Shown: positions 36,416 to 46,270 of the stretch, one piece after another
Layout of the letters: each line of letters starts with the position of its first letter
Position numbering within the stretch: position 1 is the stretch's first letter
NCBI RefSeq assembly: GCF_001509405.1
Contig: NZ_CP011502.1
Span: 1,550,001-1,614,000 of the forward strand
Origin: Aeromicrobium erythreum
GTDB taxonomy: Bacteria > Actinomycetota > Actinomycetes > Propionibacteriales > Nocardioidaceae
Reading direction: 5' to 3'
Length of the DNA: 64,000 nucleotides
Notes under the pieces: generated by a model
The model's input: the letters and a program-made list of their open reading frames with translations, nothing else
Told to the model about the DNA's origin: nothing
The model's database searches: none
Program-made: the position numbers and the translations under genes

Positions 36416-37286
36416 GGAGGCCGCGCCCACCGACGGACCCCTGGGAGAGACCGACCCGGCCGTCGCGCAGCGCAAGAGTCGCGCGGGCCGCAACCTTCCC
36501 GCCGCGATCGGCGTCGGTGCCGGTCTCGGCGCGATGGTGGTCGTCTCGCTGTTCCTGTTCAAGGACGTGTTCGTGGCGGTCGTCGTGCTCGCGCTCGGCG
36601 TCGGCCTGTGGGAGCTGGCTCGTGCCCTCGGGACGGCCGGCATCAAGGTGCCGTTCCTGCCGGTGCTCACCGGCGGCACGCTCATGCTCGTCGGCGCGTA
36701 CTACGGCGGCATGGAGACGGCCGCGGTCGCGATGGCGCTCACCGTCATCGGCACGCTCGTGTGGCGGCTCTCCGACGGTGCCGACGGGTTCGTGCGCGAC
36801 GCGAGCGCCGGCGTGTTCTGCCTGTCCTACCTGCACCTCATGGGCGTCTTCGTCATGCTCATGCTGGTCGAGACCGACGGGCCCTGGCGCATCGTCGCCT
36901 TCATCGTCGCCACGGTCGCCTCCGACATCGGCGGCTACACGGCGGGCGTCTTCCTCGGCAAGCACCCCATGGCCCCGACCATCAGTCCCAAGAAGTCCTG
37001 GGAGGGCTTCAGCGGGTCGCTCGTCTTCGGCATCGCCGCCGGCATCGCCACCGTGACCCTCGCGCTCGACGGCGACTGGTGGGTGGGCGTCCTGCTCGGC
37101 ATCGCCGGCGTCGTCATGGCGACCCTCGGCGACCTGTCGGAGTCGCTCATCAAGCGTGACCTCGGCATCAAGGACATGGGCGACCTCCTGCCCGGCCACG
37201 GCGGCATCATGGACCGTCTCGACTCGCTCATCGCCGTCGCACCCGTCGCCTGGCTGATCCTGCACTACCTCGTCTCGCCCGCCTGA
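36405..37286 (+). CDS. cdsA: Phosphatidate cytidylyltransferase
   Basis: 293 aa integral membrane enzyme making CDP-diacylglycerol for phospholipids. About eight hydrophobic segments follow a ~30-residue polar N-terminus. The C-terminal signature GDLSESLIKRDLGIKDMGD and LLPGHGGIMDRLDS carries the catalytic acidic and lysine residues; SPKKSWEGFSGS is also conserved. The TTG at 36405 is the only upstream start, overlapping frr by 11 nt. Confidence 0.94.
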   Translation: MRSEEAAPTDGPLGETDPAVAQRKSRAGRNLPAAIGVGAGLGAMVVVSLFLFKDVFVAVVVLALGVGLWELARALGTAGIKVPFLPVLTGGTLMLVGAYYGGMETAAVAMALTVIGTLVWRLSDGADGFVRDASAGVFCLSYLHLMGVFVMLMLVETDGPWRIVAFIVATVASDIGGYTAGVFLGKHPMAPTISPKKSWEGFSGSLVFGIAAGIATVTLALDGDWWVGVLLGIAGVVMATLGDLSESLIKRDLGIKDMGDLLPGHGGIMDRLDSLIAVAPVAWLILHYLVSPA

Positions 37287-37340
37287 GCACCGGGTGGCCG
37301 CGTCGGCCGACGCGGACATCGAGCCGAAACAGGGATGCGG

Positions 37341-37346
37341 CAGGCT
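37341..37346 (+). promoter_or_regulatory. -10-like element of the transglutaminase cluster
   Basis: CAGGCT, 6 nt, ATG at 37353. The in-frame ATG at 37335 lies upstream of this element and is rejected as start. Confidence 0.4.
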
Positions 37347-37352
37347 GGGTCC

Positions 37353-40300
37353 ATGTCGATCAAGGTCTCGCTCCGCCACCGCACGACCTACCGGTTCGAC
37401 CGTCCCGTCGCCCTCGGGCCGCACGTCGTGCGGCTGCGCCCCGCGCCGCACAGCCGGACGCCGATCGACTCCTACGCGCTGCGCGTCTCGCCGGCCGAGC
37501 ACTTCGTGAACTGGCAGCAGGACCCCTTCGGCAACTGGCAGGCGCGCCTGGTGTTCCCCGAGAAGGTCAGCGAGCTCGGCGTCGACGTCACGCTCGTGGC
37601 CGACCTCATGGTCGTCAACCCCTTCGACTTCTTCGTCGAGGAGTACGCCGAGACCTACCCGTTCAGCTACGAGCCGCAGCTCGCGGCCGACCTCGCCCCC
37701 TACCTGCGGCCTGTCGACGAGGGCGACGGCGAGGGTCCGGGGCCGGTCGTCCGGGCCTGGCGCGACGCGCTGCCCGAGCCGGCCGCCGACGGTGTGCCGC
37801 TCGTGCAGTTCCTCGCCGACCTGAACGCCGCCGTCCACCGCGACGTCGCCTACACGGTCCGCATGGAGCCGGGCGTCCAGACCCCCGACGAGACGCTGAC
37901 CCGGGCGATCGGCTCGTGCCGCGACAGCGCGTGGCTCCTGGTCTCGCTCCTGCGCCAGCACGGTCTCGCCGCGCGGTTCGTGTCGGGCTACCTGGTGCAG
38001 CTCGCGCCCGACCCGCTCGTGGCCGCGCAGGCGCTCGACGGGCCCGCCGGTGCGACCGAGGACTTCACCGACCTGCACGCCTGGGCCGAGGTGTACGTGC
38101 CCGGCGCCGGCTGGGTGGGCCTGGACCCGACGTCGTCGCTGTTCGCGGGGGAGGGTCACATCCCGCTGTCCGCGACGCCCCACCCGTCGTCGGCCGCGCC
38201 GATCACGGGGGCGCTCGAGCCGGCGGAGGTCGAGTTCTCCTTCCTCAACGAGGTCACCCGCGTGCACGAGGACCCGCGGGTCACGCTGCCGTACACCCAG
38301 GCGCAGTGGGACCGCGTCGACGCGCTCGGGCAAGCCGTCGACGCGCGGCTCGACGCGGGCGAGGTCGGCCTGACCATGGGCGGGGAGCCGACCTTCGTCA
38401 GTGTCGACGACTCCACGTCGGAGCAGTGGAGCACGGCGGCCGACGGGCCCGAGAAGCGCCTGCTGGCGACCGAGCTCGCCGAGCGGCTGCGCCAGGTGTA
38501 CGCCGAGGGCGGCGTCGTGCACCGCGGGCAGGGCAAGTGGTACCCCGGCGAGCCGCTCCCGCGCTGGCAGGTCTCGTTGCAGTGGCGCACCGACAGGGAG
38601 CCGCTGTGGCACGACGCGTCGCTGCTCTGCGACCCGTGGTCCGACCCGACGCCGGTGGAGCACGACACCGCCGAGCGGCTCGCGCACGAGGTGGCGCGCG
38701 TGCTGGGCCTGCCCCAGGAGCTCGTGCTCCCCGCGTGGGAGGACCCGTTCGCCGCCGTGGCGCGAGAGGTCGGCCGGCCCGAGGGGGAGCGGCCCGAGGT
38801 CGCCGAGCCCGACGTCGAGCAGGTCGCGCGGCTCGACCGGGCCGAGGAGCGGCCCACCGGATGGGTGCTGCCGCTCGCGACGGGCGAGCAGTGGCGCAGC
38901 CCCGCGTGGCGGTTCCGACGCGGCCGGCTCGTGCTCGCGCCCGGCGACTCCGCCGTCGGCCTGCGGCTCCCGCTCGACGCGATCGCCTGGTCCGACCCCG
39001 AGGCCACGGGCGACCCGTCCTACCTCGAAGCCGGCCCGACCCTGGTGCCGGGCGTCCCCGACGTGGAGGTCTGCGACCCCGAGGGCGCGCCGACGACCGC
39101 CCTGGCGTTCGAGGTGCGGCCGGGCGGGCCCGACGCGCCGCCCGTGCTGCACGTCTTCCTGCCGCCGACCGAGCGCCTCGAGGACTACGCCGACCTCCTG
39201 CACGTCGTGGAGCAGGCCGTGGCCGCGGTGGGCACGCCGGTGGTCGTCGAGGGCTACGGCCCGCCGCCGGACCCCCGCCTGACCCAGCTCAGCGTCACGC
39301 CCGACCCGGGCGTCATCGAGGTGAACGTGCAGCCGACGTCGTCGTGGTCGGAGCTCGTGTCGCTCACCGAGACGCTGTACGACGCGGCGCGCCGCACCCG
39401 GCTGGGCACCGAGAAGTTCGACCTCGACGGGCTGCACACCGGCACGGGCGGTGGCAACCACCTGACGCTCGGTGGCCGCACGCCTGCCGCGTCGCCGCTG
39501 CTGCGCCGACCGGACCTGCTGGTGAGCCTGCTGTCGCACTGGCAGCGCCACCCGTCGCTCTCGTACCTGTTCTCCGGACGCTTCATCGGCCCGACGAGCC
39601 AGGCGCCACGCTTCGACGAGGGCCGCCCCGAGTCGGTCTATGAGATGGAGATCGCGATCGCCGAGGTCCACCGCCTCGTCGCCGAGGCCGAGGAGCAGGG
39701 CGAGGACGTCCGGCCCTGGCTCGTCGACCGAGCGCTGCGGCACCTGCTGACCGACCTCACGGGCAACACGCACCGTGCCGAGTTCTGCATCGACAAGCTC
39801 TACAGCCCCGACTCCTCACGCGGACGTCTCGGACTGCTCGAGCTGCGCGGCTTCGAGATGCCGCCGCACCCGCAGATGGCGCTCGTGCAGGCGTTGCTCG
39901 TGCGCGCCCTCGTGGCGCGGTTCTGGGACGACCCCGCCACCGGACCGCTCGAGCGGTGGGGCGCCGCGCTGCACGAGGACTTCCTGCTGCCGCAGGGCGC
40001 GGTCCGCGACGTGGACGCGGTCGTGGCCGACCTGCAGGACCATGGCATCGACTTCGAGCGTTCCTGGCTCGACCCGTTCGTGGAGTTCCGCTTCCCGCGC
40101 ATCGGCGTGACGCAGGTGAGCACCCCGACGGGCCCCGTCGAGCTCGAGCTGCGCAGCGCGATCGAGCCGTGGCACGTGCTGGGGGAGGAGGCGACGGGCT
40201 CGGGGACGTCGCGCTACGTCGACTCCTCGATCGAGCGGCTCCAGGTGACCGTCCGTGGCGTCTCGCCCTCGCGGCACCTCGTGACGTGCCAGGGTGTTCC

Positions 40301-40688
40301 CGTGCCCCTCACCCCGACCGGCGTGCCCGGCGAGTACTACGCCGGCGTGCGCTACCGCGCCTGGCAGCCGTGGTCGGCGCTGCACCCGTCGATCCCGGTG
40401 CACTCGCCGCTGCACGTCGAGGTGGTCGACACCGTCGCCGGCCAGTCGCTCGGCGGCTGCACGTACCACGTGGTGCACCCGGGCGGGCGGGCCTACGACC
40501 ACCCGCCGGTCAACGCGCAGGAGGCGGAGGCGCGCCGCTCGAGCCGCTTCGTGCCCCACCCGGCGTCCACCGGACCGGTCGACGTCGGCGCGCTGGTCGA
40601 GGCCGGTCGGCGCGCGCACAGCACCGACTACCCCCACACGCTCGACCTGCGACGGGTACCTCCGACCGGGCGGCCCGCCGCGCCATGA
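37353..40688 (+). CDS. Transglutaminase-like protease plus DUF2126 fusion protein
   Basis: 1111 aa. Residues 1-~100 form the bacterial transglutaminase N-terminal region (SIKVSLRHRTTYRFDRPVAL). The transglutaminase core has the full triad: Cys in IGSCRDSAWLLVSLLRQHGL (~189), His in DLHAWAEVYV (~240), Asp in VGLDPTSS (~256). From ~339 to the end comes DUF2126 (GLTMGGEPTFVSVDDSTSE, HRGQGKWYPGEPLPRW, GGNHLTLGGR). The combination is a known but functionally unproven architecture that co-occurs with ATP-grasp/alpha-E genes, as here (ATGA overlap). A predicted peptide-handling or cross-linking role in the cytoplasm; no signal peptide is visible. Confidence 0.9.
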   Translation: MSIKVSLRHRTTYRFDRPVALGPHVVRLRPAPHSRTPIDSYALRVSPAEHFVNWQQDPFGNWQARLVFPEKVSELGVDVTLVADLMVVNPFDFFVEEYAETYPFSYEPQLAADLAPYLRPVDEGDGEGPGPVVRAWRDALPEPAADGVPLVQFLADLNAAVHRDVAYTVRMEPGVQTPDETLTRAIGSCRDSAWLLVSLLRQHGLAARFVSGYLVQLAPDPLVAAQALDGPAGATEDFTDLHAWAEVYVPGAGWVGLDPTSSLFAGEGHIPLSATPHPSSAAPITGALEPAEVEFSFLNEVTRVHEDPRVTLPYTQAQWDRVDALGQAVDARLDAGEVGLTMGGEPTFVSVDDSTSEQWSTAADGPEKRLLATELAERLRQVYAEGGVVHRGQGKWYPGEPLPRWQVSLQWRTDREPLWHDASLLCDPWSDPTPVEHDTAERLAHEVARVLGLPQELVLPAWEDPFAAVAREVGRPEGERPEVAEPDVEQVARLDRAEERPTGWVLPLATGEQWRSPAWRFRRGRLVLAPGDSAVGLRLPLDAIAWSDPEATGDPSYLEAGPTLVPGVPDVEVCDPEGAPTTALAFEVRPGGPDAPPVLHVFLPPTERLEDYADLLHVVEQAVAAVGTPVVVEGYGPPPDPRLTQLSVTPDPGVIEVNVQPTSSWSELVSLTETLYDAARRTRLGTEKFDLDGLHTGTGGGNHLTLGGRTPAASPLLRRPDLLVSLLSHWQRHPSLSYLFSGRFIGPTSQAPRFDEGRPESVYEMEIAIAEVHRLVAEAEEQGEDVRPWLVDRALRHLLTDLTGNTHRAEFCIDKLYSPDSSRGRLGLLELRGFEMPPHPQMALVQALLVRALVARFWDDPATGPLERWGAALHEDFLLPQGAVRDVDAVVADLQDHGIDFERSWLDPFVEFRFPRIGVTQVSTPTGPVELELRSAIEPWHVLGEEATGSGTSRYVDSSIERLQVTVRGVSPSRHLVTCQGVPVPLTPTGVPGEYYAGVRYRAWQPWSALHPSIPVHSPLHVEVVDTVAGQSLGGCTYHVVHPGGRAYDHPPVNAQEAEARRSSRFVPHPASTGPVDVGALVEAGRRAHSTDYPHTLDLRRVPPTGRPAAP

Positions 40689-43153
40689 CCGTCCTGCGCG
40701 ACTACGCGTCGGAGGTCGGTCAGCCGACCCTCGACGCCGCTCCCGCCCGCTACGACGAGGTGGTCGACGCCGACGGCTCCCTGCGGCCGGCCTGGCGGAC
40801 GCTCGCCGCGAGCGCGCTGGAGATCACCGACGTGCAGCTGCGTCGTGTGCAGCGCGACATCGGGCGGTTCCTGGGCGACGACGGCGTCACGTACCGACGT
40901 CCGGGGGAGCCCGGGTCACGGTGGCGGCTCGACCCGCTGCCGCTCGTGCTCAGCGCGCAGGACTGGGCACCCCTGGAGGTCGGCCTCGCCCAGCGCGCCG
41001 AGCTGCTGAACGCCCTGCTGGCGGACCTGCACGGACCACGCACCGTCCTCGCGCAGGGCGTCGTCCCGCCGGCCGTGGTCTACGCCCACCAGGGCTTCCT
41101 GCGCGCGGCGGCCCGGCCGGGCACCGTCGACGACCGCCCGCTCCTGCTCACCGCCACCGACGTCGCACGCACGCCCGCCGGCGACTGGGTCGTCGTCGCC
41201 GACCGGACGCAGGCGCCGTCCGGGCTCGGGTACGCCATGGAGAACCGGCACGTGATCTCGCGCGTGCTGCCGCAGATGTACCGCGACGCCGGCCTGCACC
41301 AGGTGGGGCCGTTCCTGCAGGCCGTGCGGTCGACCCTCATGCAGGCCGCGCCCGAGCACGTGGACGACCCGCGCGTCGTCGTGCTCACCCCCGGGTCGGC
41401 GTCGGAGACCGCGTTCGACCAGGCGCACCTCGCGTCGAGCCTCGGCTTCCCGCTCGTGCAGGGCAGCGACCTGGTGGTGCGCTCAGGCGCGGTCTGGATG
41501 CGGGTCTTCGGCCGTCTGGAGCGTGTCGACGTGATCCTGCGGCGTGTCGACGCGCCGTGGTGCGACCCGCTGGAGCTGCGCGGCGACTCCCAGCTCGGCG
41601 TCCCGGGCCTGCTCGAGGCGGTGCGGCGCGGGAGCGTGCGGGTCGTGAACGGCCTCGGCTCGGGCGTGCTGGAGAACCCCGGGCTGCTCCCGTACATGGC
41701 CGGCCTGTGCGAGCACCTCCTCGACGAGCCCCTGCGGCTGCCGTCGGTCCCGACCTCCTGGCTCGGCGACCCCGACGCCCTCGCCCTCGCCCGCGAGCGG
41801 TGGGACGATCTCGCCGTCCGGTCCATCGACCGGTCGGTCGACGTCGACCGCCTCGGTCCGGCCGAGCTCCTGACCCGCGTGGAGGCCGAGCCGCACCGCT
41901 TCGCGGCCCAGGAGCTGCCCGCGTGGTCGCAGGCGCCGCGGCTCGCGGGTGGTGCCGTGCGCCCCCAGCCGGTGGCGCTGCGCACGTTCACGCTGCGGTA
42001 CGGGTCGTCGTACCGGCCGATGCTGGGCGGGCTCGCGTCGGTGCTCGACGGTGCGCGGTCGGTGTCGAGCAAGGACGTGTGGGTGCTGAAGGAAGCCCCC
42101 GACCAGCCCGACCAGGGACTCGCCGAGGTGCTGGCGGTGACGTCGTCGAGCAGCGTCACGCCGCTGGTGCCGCGCGTGCTCGAGGACCTCTTCTGGTTCG
42201 GCCGGTACGCCGAGCGCGCCGAGGACACGCTGCGTCTCGTGCTCGTCGCCCACGCCCTCGCGGACGACTTCCGGGCGCGCCCCCACAGCGCGGGCGGCGT
42301 GGCCCTGCGGGTGTTGCGTGGCGCGCTGCTGCACCAGGTGCCCGGACCGTACGACGCCGGCGACGGCGAGAGCGTCGACGCCGACCTGCGCTCCGTGCTG
42401 CTCGACGTCGAGCGCTCGGCGTCGGTGGCCCACTCCTTCACCGCGCTGCGGGGCGCGGCCGAGGGCGTGCGCGACCAGCTGTCGGTCGACGTGTTCCGCG
42501 CGTTCGGCGCCACGGAGCGCGCGGCCGGGCTGCTCAGCGCGAACGACCACAGCCTCCAGGTCACGGAGAGCGCCGAGCGCATGCTCACCGGGCTCCTCGC
42601 GCTGCACGGGGCGACGGCCAGCATGGTGCACGACGAGGGGTGGGAGACCCTCGAGGCCGGCCGCGCGCTCGAGCGCTGCCTGCAGGTCGTCGCCCTCCTG
42701 CGACGCACCGTCACGGTCCGACGCGGCATCGACGTCGACCGGCACCTGCACCAGGGCGTCCTCACCGCCACCGAGAGCGCCATCACCCACCGACGCCGGT
42801 ACCGCGGGTTCGTCCGCGTCACCAGTCTCGTCGAGCTGCTCCTGGCCGACCCGGCCAACCCGCGCTCGCTGCGCTTCAACCTCGAGACGCTGCGACGCCA
42901 CGTCGCGGCGCTGCCGGCGTCGACGGGAGCCAGCCGGCCCGAGCGGCTCCTGGACGACCTCGTCGACGAGGTCGACCGCACCCACGTGGCCGAGCTCGTG
43001 CCGATCGAGGGCGAGTCGCGACCCAACCTCGAGCGGCACCTCGACAGCCTGACCATCCACCTCCTGCGCGTCGCCGAGGCGTTCGCCGGGACGCACCTGG
43101 CCACGGCCCCAGCGCCCCGGGCGTTCGGCCTCTCCGGACGGGGGATCCGATGA
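40685..43153 (+). CDS. Circularly permuted ATP-grasp (DUF404/DUF407) fused to alpha-E (DUF403)
   Basis: 822 aa. Residues ~1-480 are a circularly permuted ATP-grasp ligase domain: SGLGYAMENRHVISRVLPQM, VVLTPGSASETAFDQAHLAS and RVDVILRRVDAPWCDPLELR. From ~490 an alpha-helical alpha-E domain follows (RVLEDLFWFGRYAERAEDT). These are often two genes; here they are one chain, which supports a physical ATP-grasp/alpha-E complex. ATP-grasp enzymes form amide or peptide bonds; the substrate is unknown. Coupled on both sides (4-nt overlaps) to transglutaminase-fold genes. Confidence 0.9.
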   Translation: MTVLRDYASEVGQPTLDAAPARYDEVVDADGSLRPAWRTLAASALEITDVQLRRVQRDIGRFLGDDGVTYRRPGEPGSRWRLDPLPLVLSAQDWAPLEVGLAQRAELLNALLADLHGPRTVLAQGVVPPAVVYAHQGFLRAAARPGTVDDRPLLLTATDVARTPAGDWVVVADRTQAPSGLGYAMENRHVISRVLPQMYRDAGLHQVGPFLQAVRSTLMQAAPEHVDDPRVVVLTPGSASETAFDQAHLASSLGFPLVQGSDLVVRSGAVWMRVFGRLERVDVILRRVDAPWCDPLELRGDSQLGVPGLLEAVRRGSVRVVNGLGSGVLENPGLLPYMAGLCEHLLDEPLRLPSVPTSWLGDPDALALARERWDDLAVRSIDRSVDVDRLGPAELLTRVEAEPHRFAAQELPAWSQAPRLAGGAVRPQPVALRTFTLRYGSSYRPMLGGLASVLDGARSVSSKDVWVLKEAPDQPDQGLAEVLAVTSSSSVTPLVPRVLEDLFWFGRYAERAEDTLRLVLVAHALADDFRARPHSAGGVALRVLRGALLHQVPGPYDAGDGESVDADLRSVLLDVERSASVAHSFTALRGAAEGVRDQLSVDVFRAFGATERAAGLLSANDHSLQVTESAERMLTGLLALHGATASMVHDEGWETLEAGRALERCLQVVALLRRTVTVRRGIDVDRHLHQGVLTATESAITHRRRYRGFVRVTSLVELLLADPANPRSLRFNLETLRRHVAALPASTGASRPERLLDDLVDEVDRTHVAELVPIEGESRPNLERHLDSLTIHLLRVAEAFAGTHLATAPAPRAFGLSGRGIR

Positions 43154-44022
43154 GGCTCGACGTCACCCACCGCACCACCTACACCTACGACGACGACGTG
43201 ACCGGCAGCTACGGCGTCGCGTACCTGACGCCGCGCGACCTGCCGTGGCAGCGCGTCGTGGCCCACGAGGTCGACGTCGTCCCCGAGCCGCTCGACCGCT
43301 CGACCGACGTCGACTACTACGGCAACACCACCACGTACTTCCAGCTCGACACGCCGCACCGCACCCTCGACGTCGTCGCGCACAGCGTGGTGGAGGTCGA
43401 CGAGCCGGTGCTCGACCCGGCCGCCCTGGCCGTGCCCTGGGAGCAGGCGCGTCCTGCAGCCCGCCCCGACGTGCCCGACGCCTGGAGCGCGCTCGACCTC
43501 GCCCTGGCGTCGCCGTCGGTCGACCAGCCCGAGGCGGCGCACGCCTACGCGGCGGAGTCGTTGACGCCAGGACGCCCGCTGGGCGAGGCGGTGCTGGAGG
43601 TGATGCACCGCGTGCACGTCGACTTCGCGTACGAGCAGGGCGCGACGACGGTGACGTCGACGATCGCCGACGTCCTCGAGGCGCGGGCCGGCGTCTGCCA
43701 GGACTTCGCCCAGCTCACGCTCTCCTGCCTGCGCTCGCACGGCCTCGCCGTCCGGTACGTGAGCGGCTACCTCGCCACCGAGCCGCCTCCCGGCAAGGAG
43801 CGCGTCGTCGGCGCCGACGCGACGCACGCCTGGGCGGCCGTCTGGGTCCCGGGAGGCGGCTGGCTCGCGCTCGACCCGACCAACGACCAGCCCGCGAACG
43901 AGCGCTACGTGACGGTCGCGTGGGGTCGCGAGTACTCCGACGTGCCCCCGCTGAAGGGCGTGATCTTCACCGAGGCGAAGACGTCGACGCTCGCGGTCGC
44001 GGTCGACGTCGTACCGGTCTGA
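43150..44022 (+). CDS. Transglutaminase-like cysteine protease
   Basis: 290 aa. N-terminal beta domain MRLDVTHRTTYTYDDDVTGS, then core with Cys in ARAGVCQDFAQLTLSCLR (~181), His in DATHAWAAVWVPG (~225) and Asp in ALDPTNDQP (~240): a complete triad. Third gene of the cluster and second transglutaminase fold in it. Probably hydrolyses or transfers an amide bond made by the ATP-grasp partner (inference). ATG overlapping the previous stop. Confidence 0.92.
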   Translation: MRLDVTHRTTYTYDDDVTGSYGVAYLTPRDLPWQRVVAHEVDVVPEPLDRSTDVDYYGNTTTYFQLDTPHRTLDVVAHSVVEVDEPVLDPAALAVPWEQARPAARPDVPDAWSALDLALASPSVDQPEAAHAYAAESLTPGRPLGEAVLEVMHRVHVDFAYEQGATTVTSTIADVLEARAGVCQDFAQLTLSCLRSHGLAVRYVSGYLATEPPPGKERVVGADATHAWAAVWVPGGGWLALDPTNDQPANERYVTVAWGREYSDVPPLKGVIFTEAKTSTLAVAVDVVPV

Positions 44023-44064
44023 GACGTCCCTCCCGGATGGGGATGCGGGCCCGCGAAACCGGGG

Positions 44065-44070
44065 GAGGAT
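44065..44070 (+). promoter_or_regulatory. -10-like element of the zinc-peptidase gene
   Basis: GAGGAT, 6 nt, GTG at 44077. Allows separate expression although the gene lies only 54 nt after the transglutaminase. Confidence 0.35.
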
Positions 44071-44076
44071 AGGCAC

Positions 44077-45078
44077 GTGAAGGCCTTCTCCTGCCGTGTG
44101 TGCGGCAACGCCCTGTACTTCGAGAACTCCCTGTGCGTCTCCTGCGGGACGGCGCTCGGGTACTCCCGCAACGAGCACGAGATCGTGCCCGTCGACGAGG
44201 ACGGTCGCTACGTCGACCGGCAGGGTCTGGTCTGGCACGTGTGCGCCAACCTCAACCTCTCCGGCTGCACGTGGCTGGCCACCGTCGAGGGCGGCCAGTG
44301 CTTCAGCTGCGACCTCACGCGCACGCGTCCGGCCGACGACGACCTCGAGGGTCTGTCGCAGTACCCGGTGGCCGAGTCGGCCAAGCGTCGCCTCGTCGTC
44401 GAGCTCGACGCGCGCGGCCTGCCGATCACCACGCGTGACGAGGACCCCGAGCAGGGCCTGTGCTTCGACATGCTGTCGAGCGTGGAGGAGAACGTCGTCA
44501 TCGGCCACGCCGACGGCGTCATCACCATCGACCTCGCGGAGGGCGACGACGCGCACCGCGTGAAGGTCCAGTCCGAGCTCGACGAGCCGTACCGCACCAT
44601 GCTCGGCCACCTGCGCCACGAGGTGGGTCACTACTTCGAGTCGGTGCTGGTGCGCGGCGACGAGCGCATGAACACGTGTCGTGAGCTGTTCGGCGACGAG
44701 TCGAAGGACTACCAGGCCGAGATCGACCGGCACTACAGCGAGGGCCCGCCGGAGGACTGGCAGGAGTCCTACATCAGCACCTACGCCACGATGCACCCGT
44801 TCGAGGACTTCGCGGAGACGTTCGCGCACTGGATGCACATCAGCGACACCGTCGAGACCGCCCGCGCCTACGGCCTGACCACGGTCGACCCGAGTGCCTT
44901 CACCCTGTTCAGCGACCTCGTGACGGGCGTCTGGATCCCGCTGTCCACGGCGCTCAACCAGATCAACCGGGCGATGGGCTCCGACGACCTCTACCCGTTC
45001 GTCATCCCCCCGCCGGTGCTCGACAAGCTCGACTTCGTCGCCGCCCTGGCGCGCGACCCGCACCCCGTCCCGGCGTGA
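44077..45078 (+). CDS. Zinc-ribbon metallopeptidase-like protein
   Basis: 333 aa. An N-terminal zinc ribbon has Cys6/Cys9 and Cys20/Cys23 ([16 protein letters not shown]), and a second Cys cluster follows ([17 protein letters not shown]). The gluzincin motif HEVGH lies at ~181-185 within [17 protein letters not shown] downstream acidic [12 protein letters not shown] could give the third ligand. This family (putative zinc-binding metallopeptidase) recurs beside transglutaminase/alpha-E clusters, so it probably belongs to the same system. No signal peptide, hence cytoplasmic. Confidence 0.88.
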   Translation: MKAFSCRVCGNALYFENSLCVSCGTALGYSRNEHEIVPVDEDGRYVDRQGLVWHVCANLNLSGCTWLATVEGGQCFSCDLTRTRPADDDLEGLSQYPVAESAKRRLVVELDARGLPITTRDEDPEQGLCFDMLSSVEENVVIGHADGVITIDLAEGDDAHRVKVQSELDEPYRTMLGHLRHEVGHYFESVLVRGDERMNTCRELFGDESKDYQAEIDRHYSEGPPEDWQESYISTYATMHPFEDFAETFAHWMHISDTVETARAYGLTTVDPSAFTLFSDLVTGVWIPLSTALNQINRAMGSDDLYPFVIPPPVLDKLDFVAALARDPHPVPA

Positions 45079-45127
45079 ACCGGCCCGGCCCGGCCCTCGC
45101 GTTTCGACAGCGCTGGGGTCGGGCTGG

Positions 45128-45133
45128 GAGGAT
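45128..45133 (+). promoter_or_regulatory. -10-like element of rlmN
   Basis: GAGGAT, 6 nt, GTG at 45140. Confidence 0.35.
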
Positions 45134-45139
45134 GGAGCG

Positions 45140-46270
45140 GTGAGCGAGCCCATCAAGACCCTGCCGCTCGTCCTCGAGCCCCCGCGCGGTCGCGGGAAGC
45201 CACCGCGTCACCTCGCGGACTTCTCCGCCGACGAGCGCAAGGCCGCGGCCGAGGAGCTCGGCCTGCCCGCCTTCCGGGTGAAGCAGGTCGCGCACCACTA
45301 CTTCGCACGTCTGCAGCGCGACCCGGAGGCCATGACCGACCTCCCGGCCGCGCAGCGCGACGCCATCGCCCAGGCCCTGCTGCCGCCGCTGCTGTCGACC
45401 GTCAAGGTGCAGGAGGCCGACCAGGGGACGACCCTCAAGACGCTGTGGCGCCTGTTCGACGGCGCACTCGTGGAGTCGGTGCTCATGCGCTACTCCGAGC
45501 GCGCGACGGTGTGCGTGTCGAGCCAGGCCGGTTGCGGCATGGCCTGCCCGTTCTGCGCCACGGGCCAGGGCGGTCTGCAGCGCAACATGAGCACCGCGGA
45601 GATCGTCGACCAGGTCGTCGACGCGGCTGCCGCGATGGCGCACGGGCGGGTCGCCGGTGGCCCCGGCCGGCTCTCCAACGTCGTGTTCATGGGCATGGGC
45701 GAGCCGCTCGCCAACTACAAGGCGGTCGTGGGCGCCGTGCGTCGTATGACCTCGCCCGCGCCCGACGGACTCGGCATGTCGGCGCGCAACATCACGGTCA
45801 GCACGGTGGGGCTCGCGCCGCGCATGCGTCAGCTGGCCGACGAGGGCGTGCCGGTCACGCTCGCCCTGTCGCTGCACGCCCCTGACGACGAGCTGCGCGA
45901 CGAGCTGGTCCCCATCAACACGCGGCACAGCGTGGAGGAGGCCGTCTCGGCGGCGAAGCACTTCTTCGACGTCACCGGTCGGCGGGTCTCGATCGAGTAC
46001 GCGATGATGCGCGACATCAACGACCAGGCCTGGCGCGCCGACCTGCTGGCCGAGCTGCTGCTCGCGCACGGCGAGGGTCGCGGCTGGGTGCACGTGAACC
46101 TCATCCCGCTCAACGAGGTCCCCGGGTCGCGTTTCACCCGCTCCCGCGACGAGGACATGGACGAGTTCGTCCGCCGCCTCGTCTCGCGTGGCATCAGCAC
46201 GACGATCCGGGACACCCGCGGCGACGAGATCGACGCCGCCTGCGGGCAGCTCGCCGCGTCCGACGCGTGA
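45140..46270 (+). CDS. rlmN: Dual-specificity RNA methyltransferase RlmN
   Basis: 376 aa radical-SAM enzyme methylating C2 of A2503 in 23S rRNA and A37 in tRNAs. The CxxxCxxC cluster is in [19 protein letters not shown] (~132), with the upstream [21 protein letters not shown], and the methyl-carrying C-terminal Cys in [13 protein letters not shown]. In this lineage it normally follows cdsA; here the 7.7-kb transglutaminase cluster intervenes. Overlaps the next gene by 4 nt. Confidence 0.96.
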   Translation: MSEPIKTLPLVLEPPRGRGKPPRHLADFSADERKAAAEELGLPAFRVKQVAHHYFARLQRDPEAMTDLPAAQRDAIAQALLPPLLSTVKVQEADQGTTLKTLWRLFDGALVESVLMRYSERATVCVSSQAGCGMACPFCATGQGGLQRNMSTAEIVDQVVDAAAAMAHGRVAGGPGRLSNVVFMGMGEPLANYKAVVGAVRRMTSPAPDGLGMSARNITVSTVGLAPRMRQLADEGVPVTLALSLHAPDDELRDELVPINTRHSVEEAVSAAKHFFDVTGRRVSIEYAMMRDINDQAWRADLLAELLLAHGEGRGWVHVNLIPLNEVPGSRFTRSRDEDMDEFVRRLVSRGISTTIRDTRGDEIDAACGQLAASDA

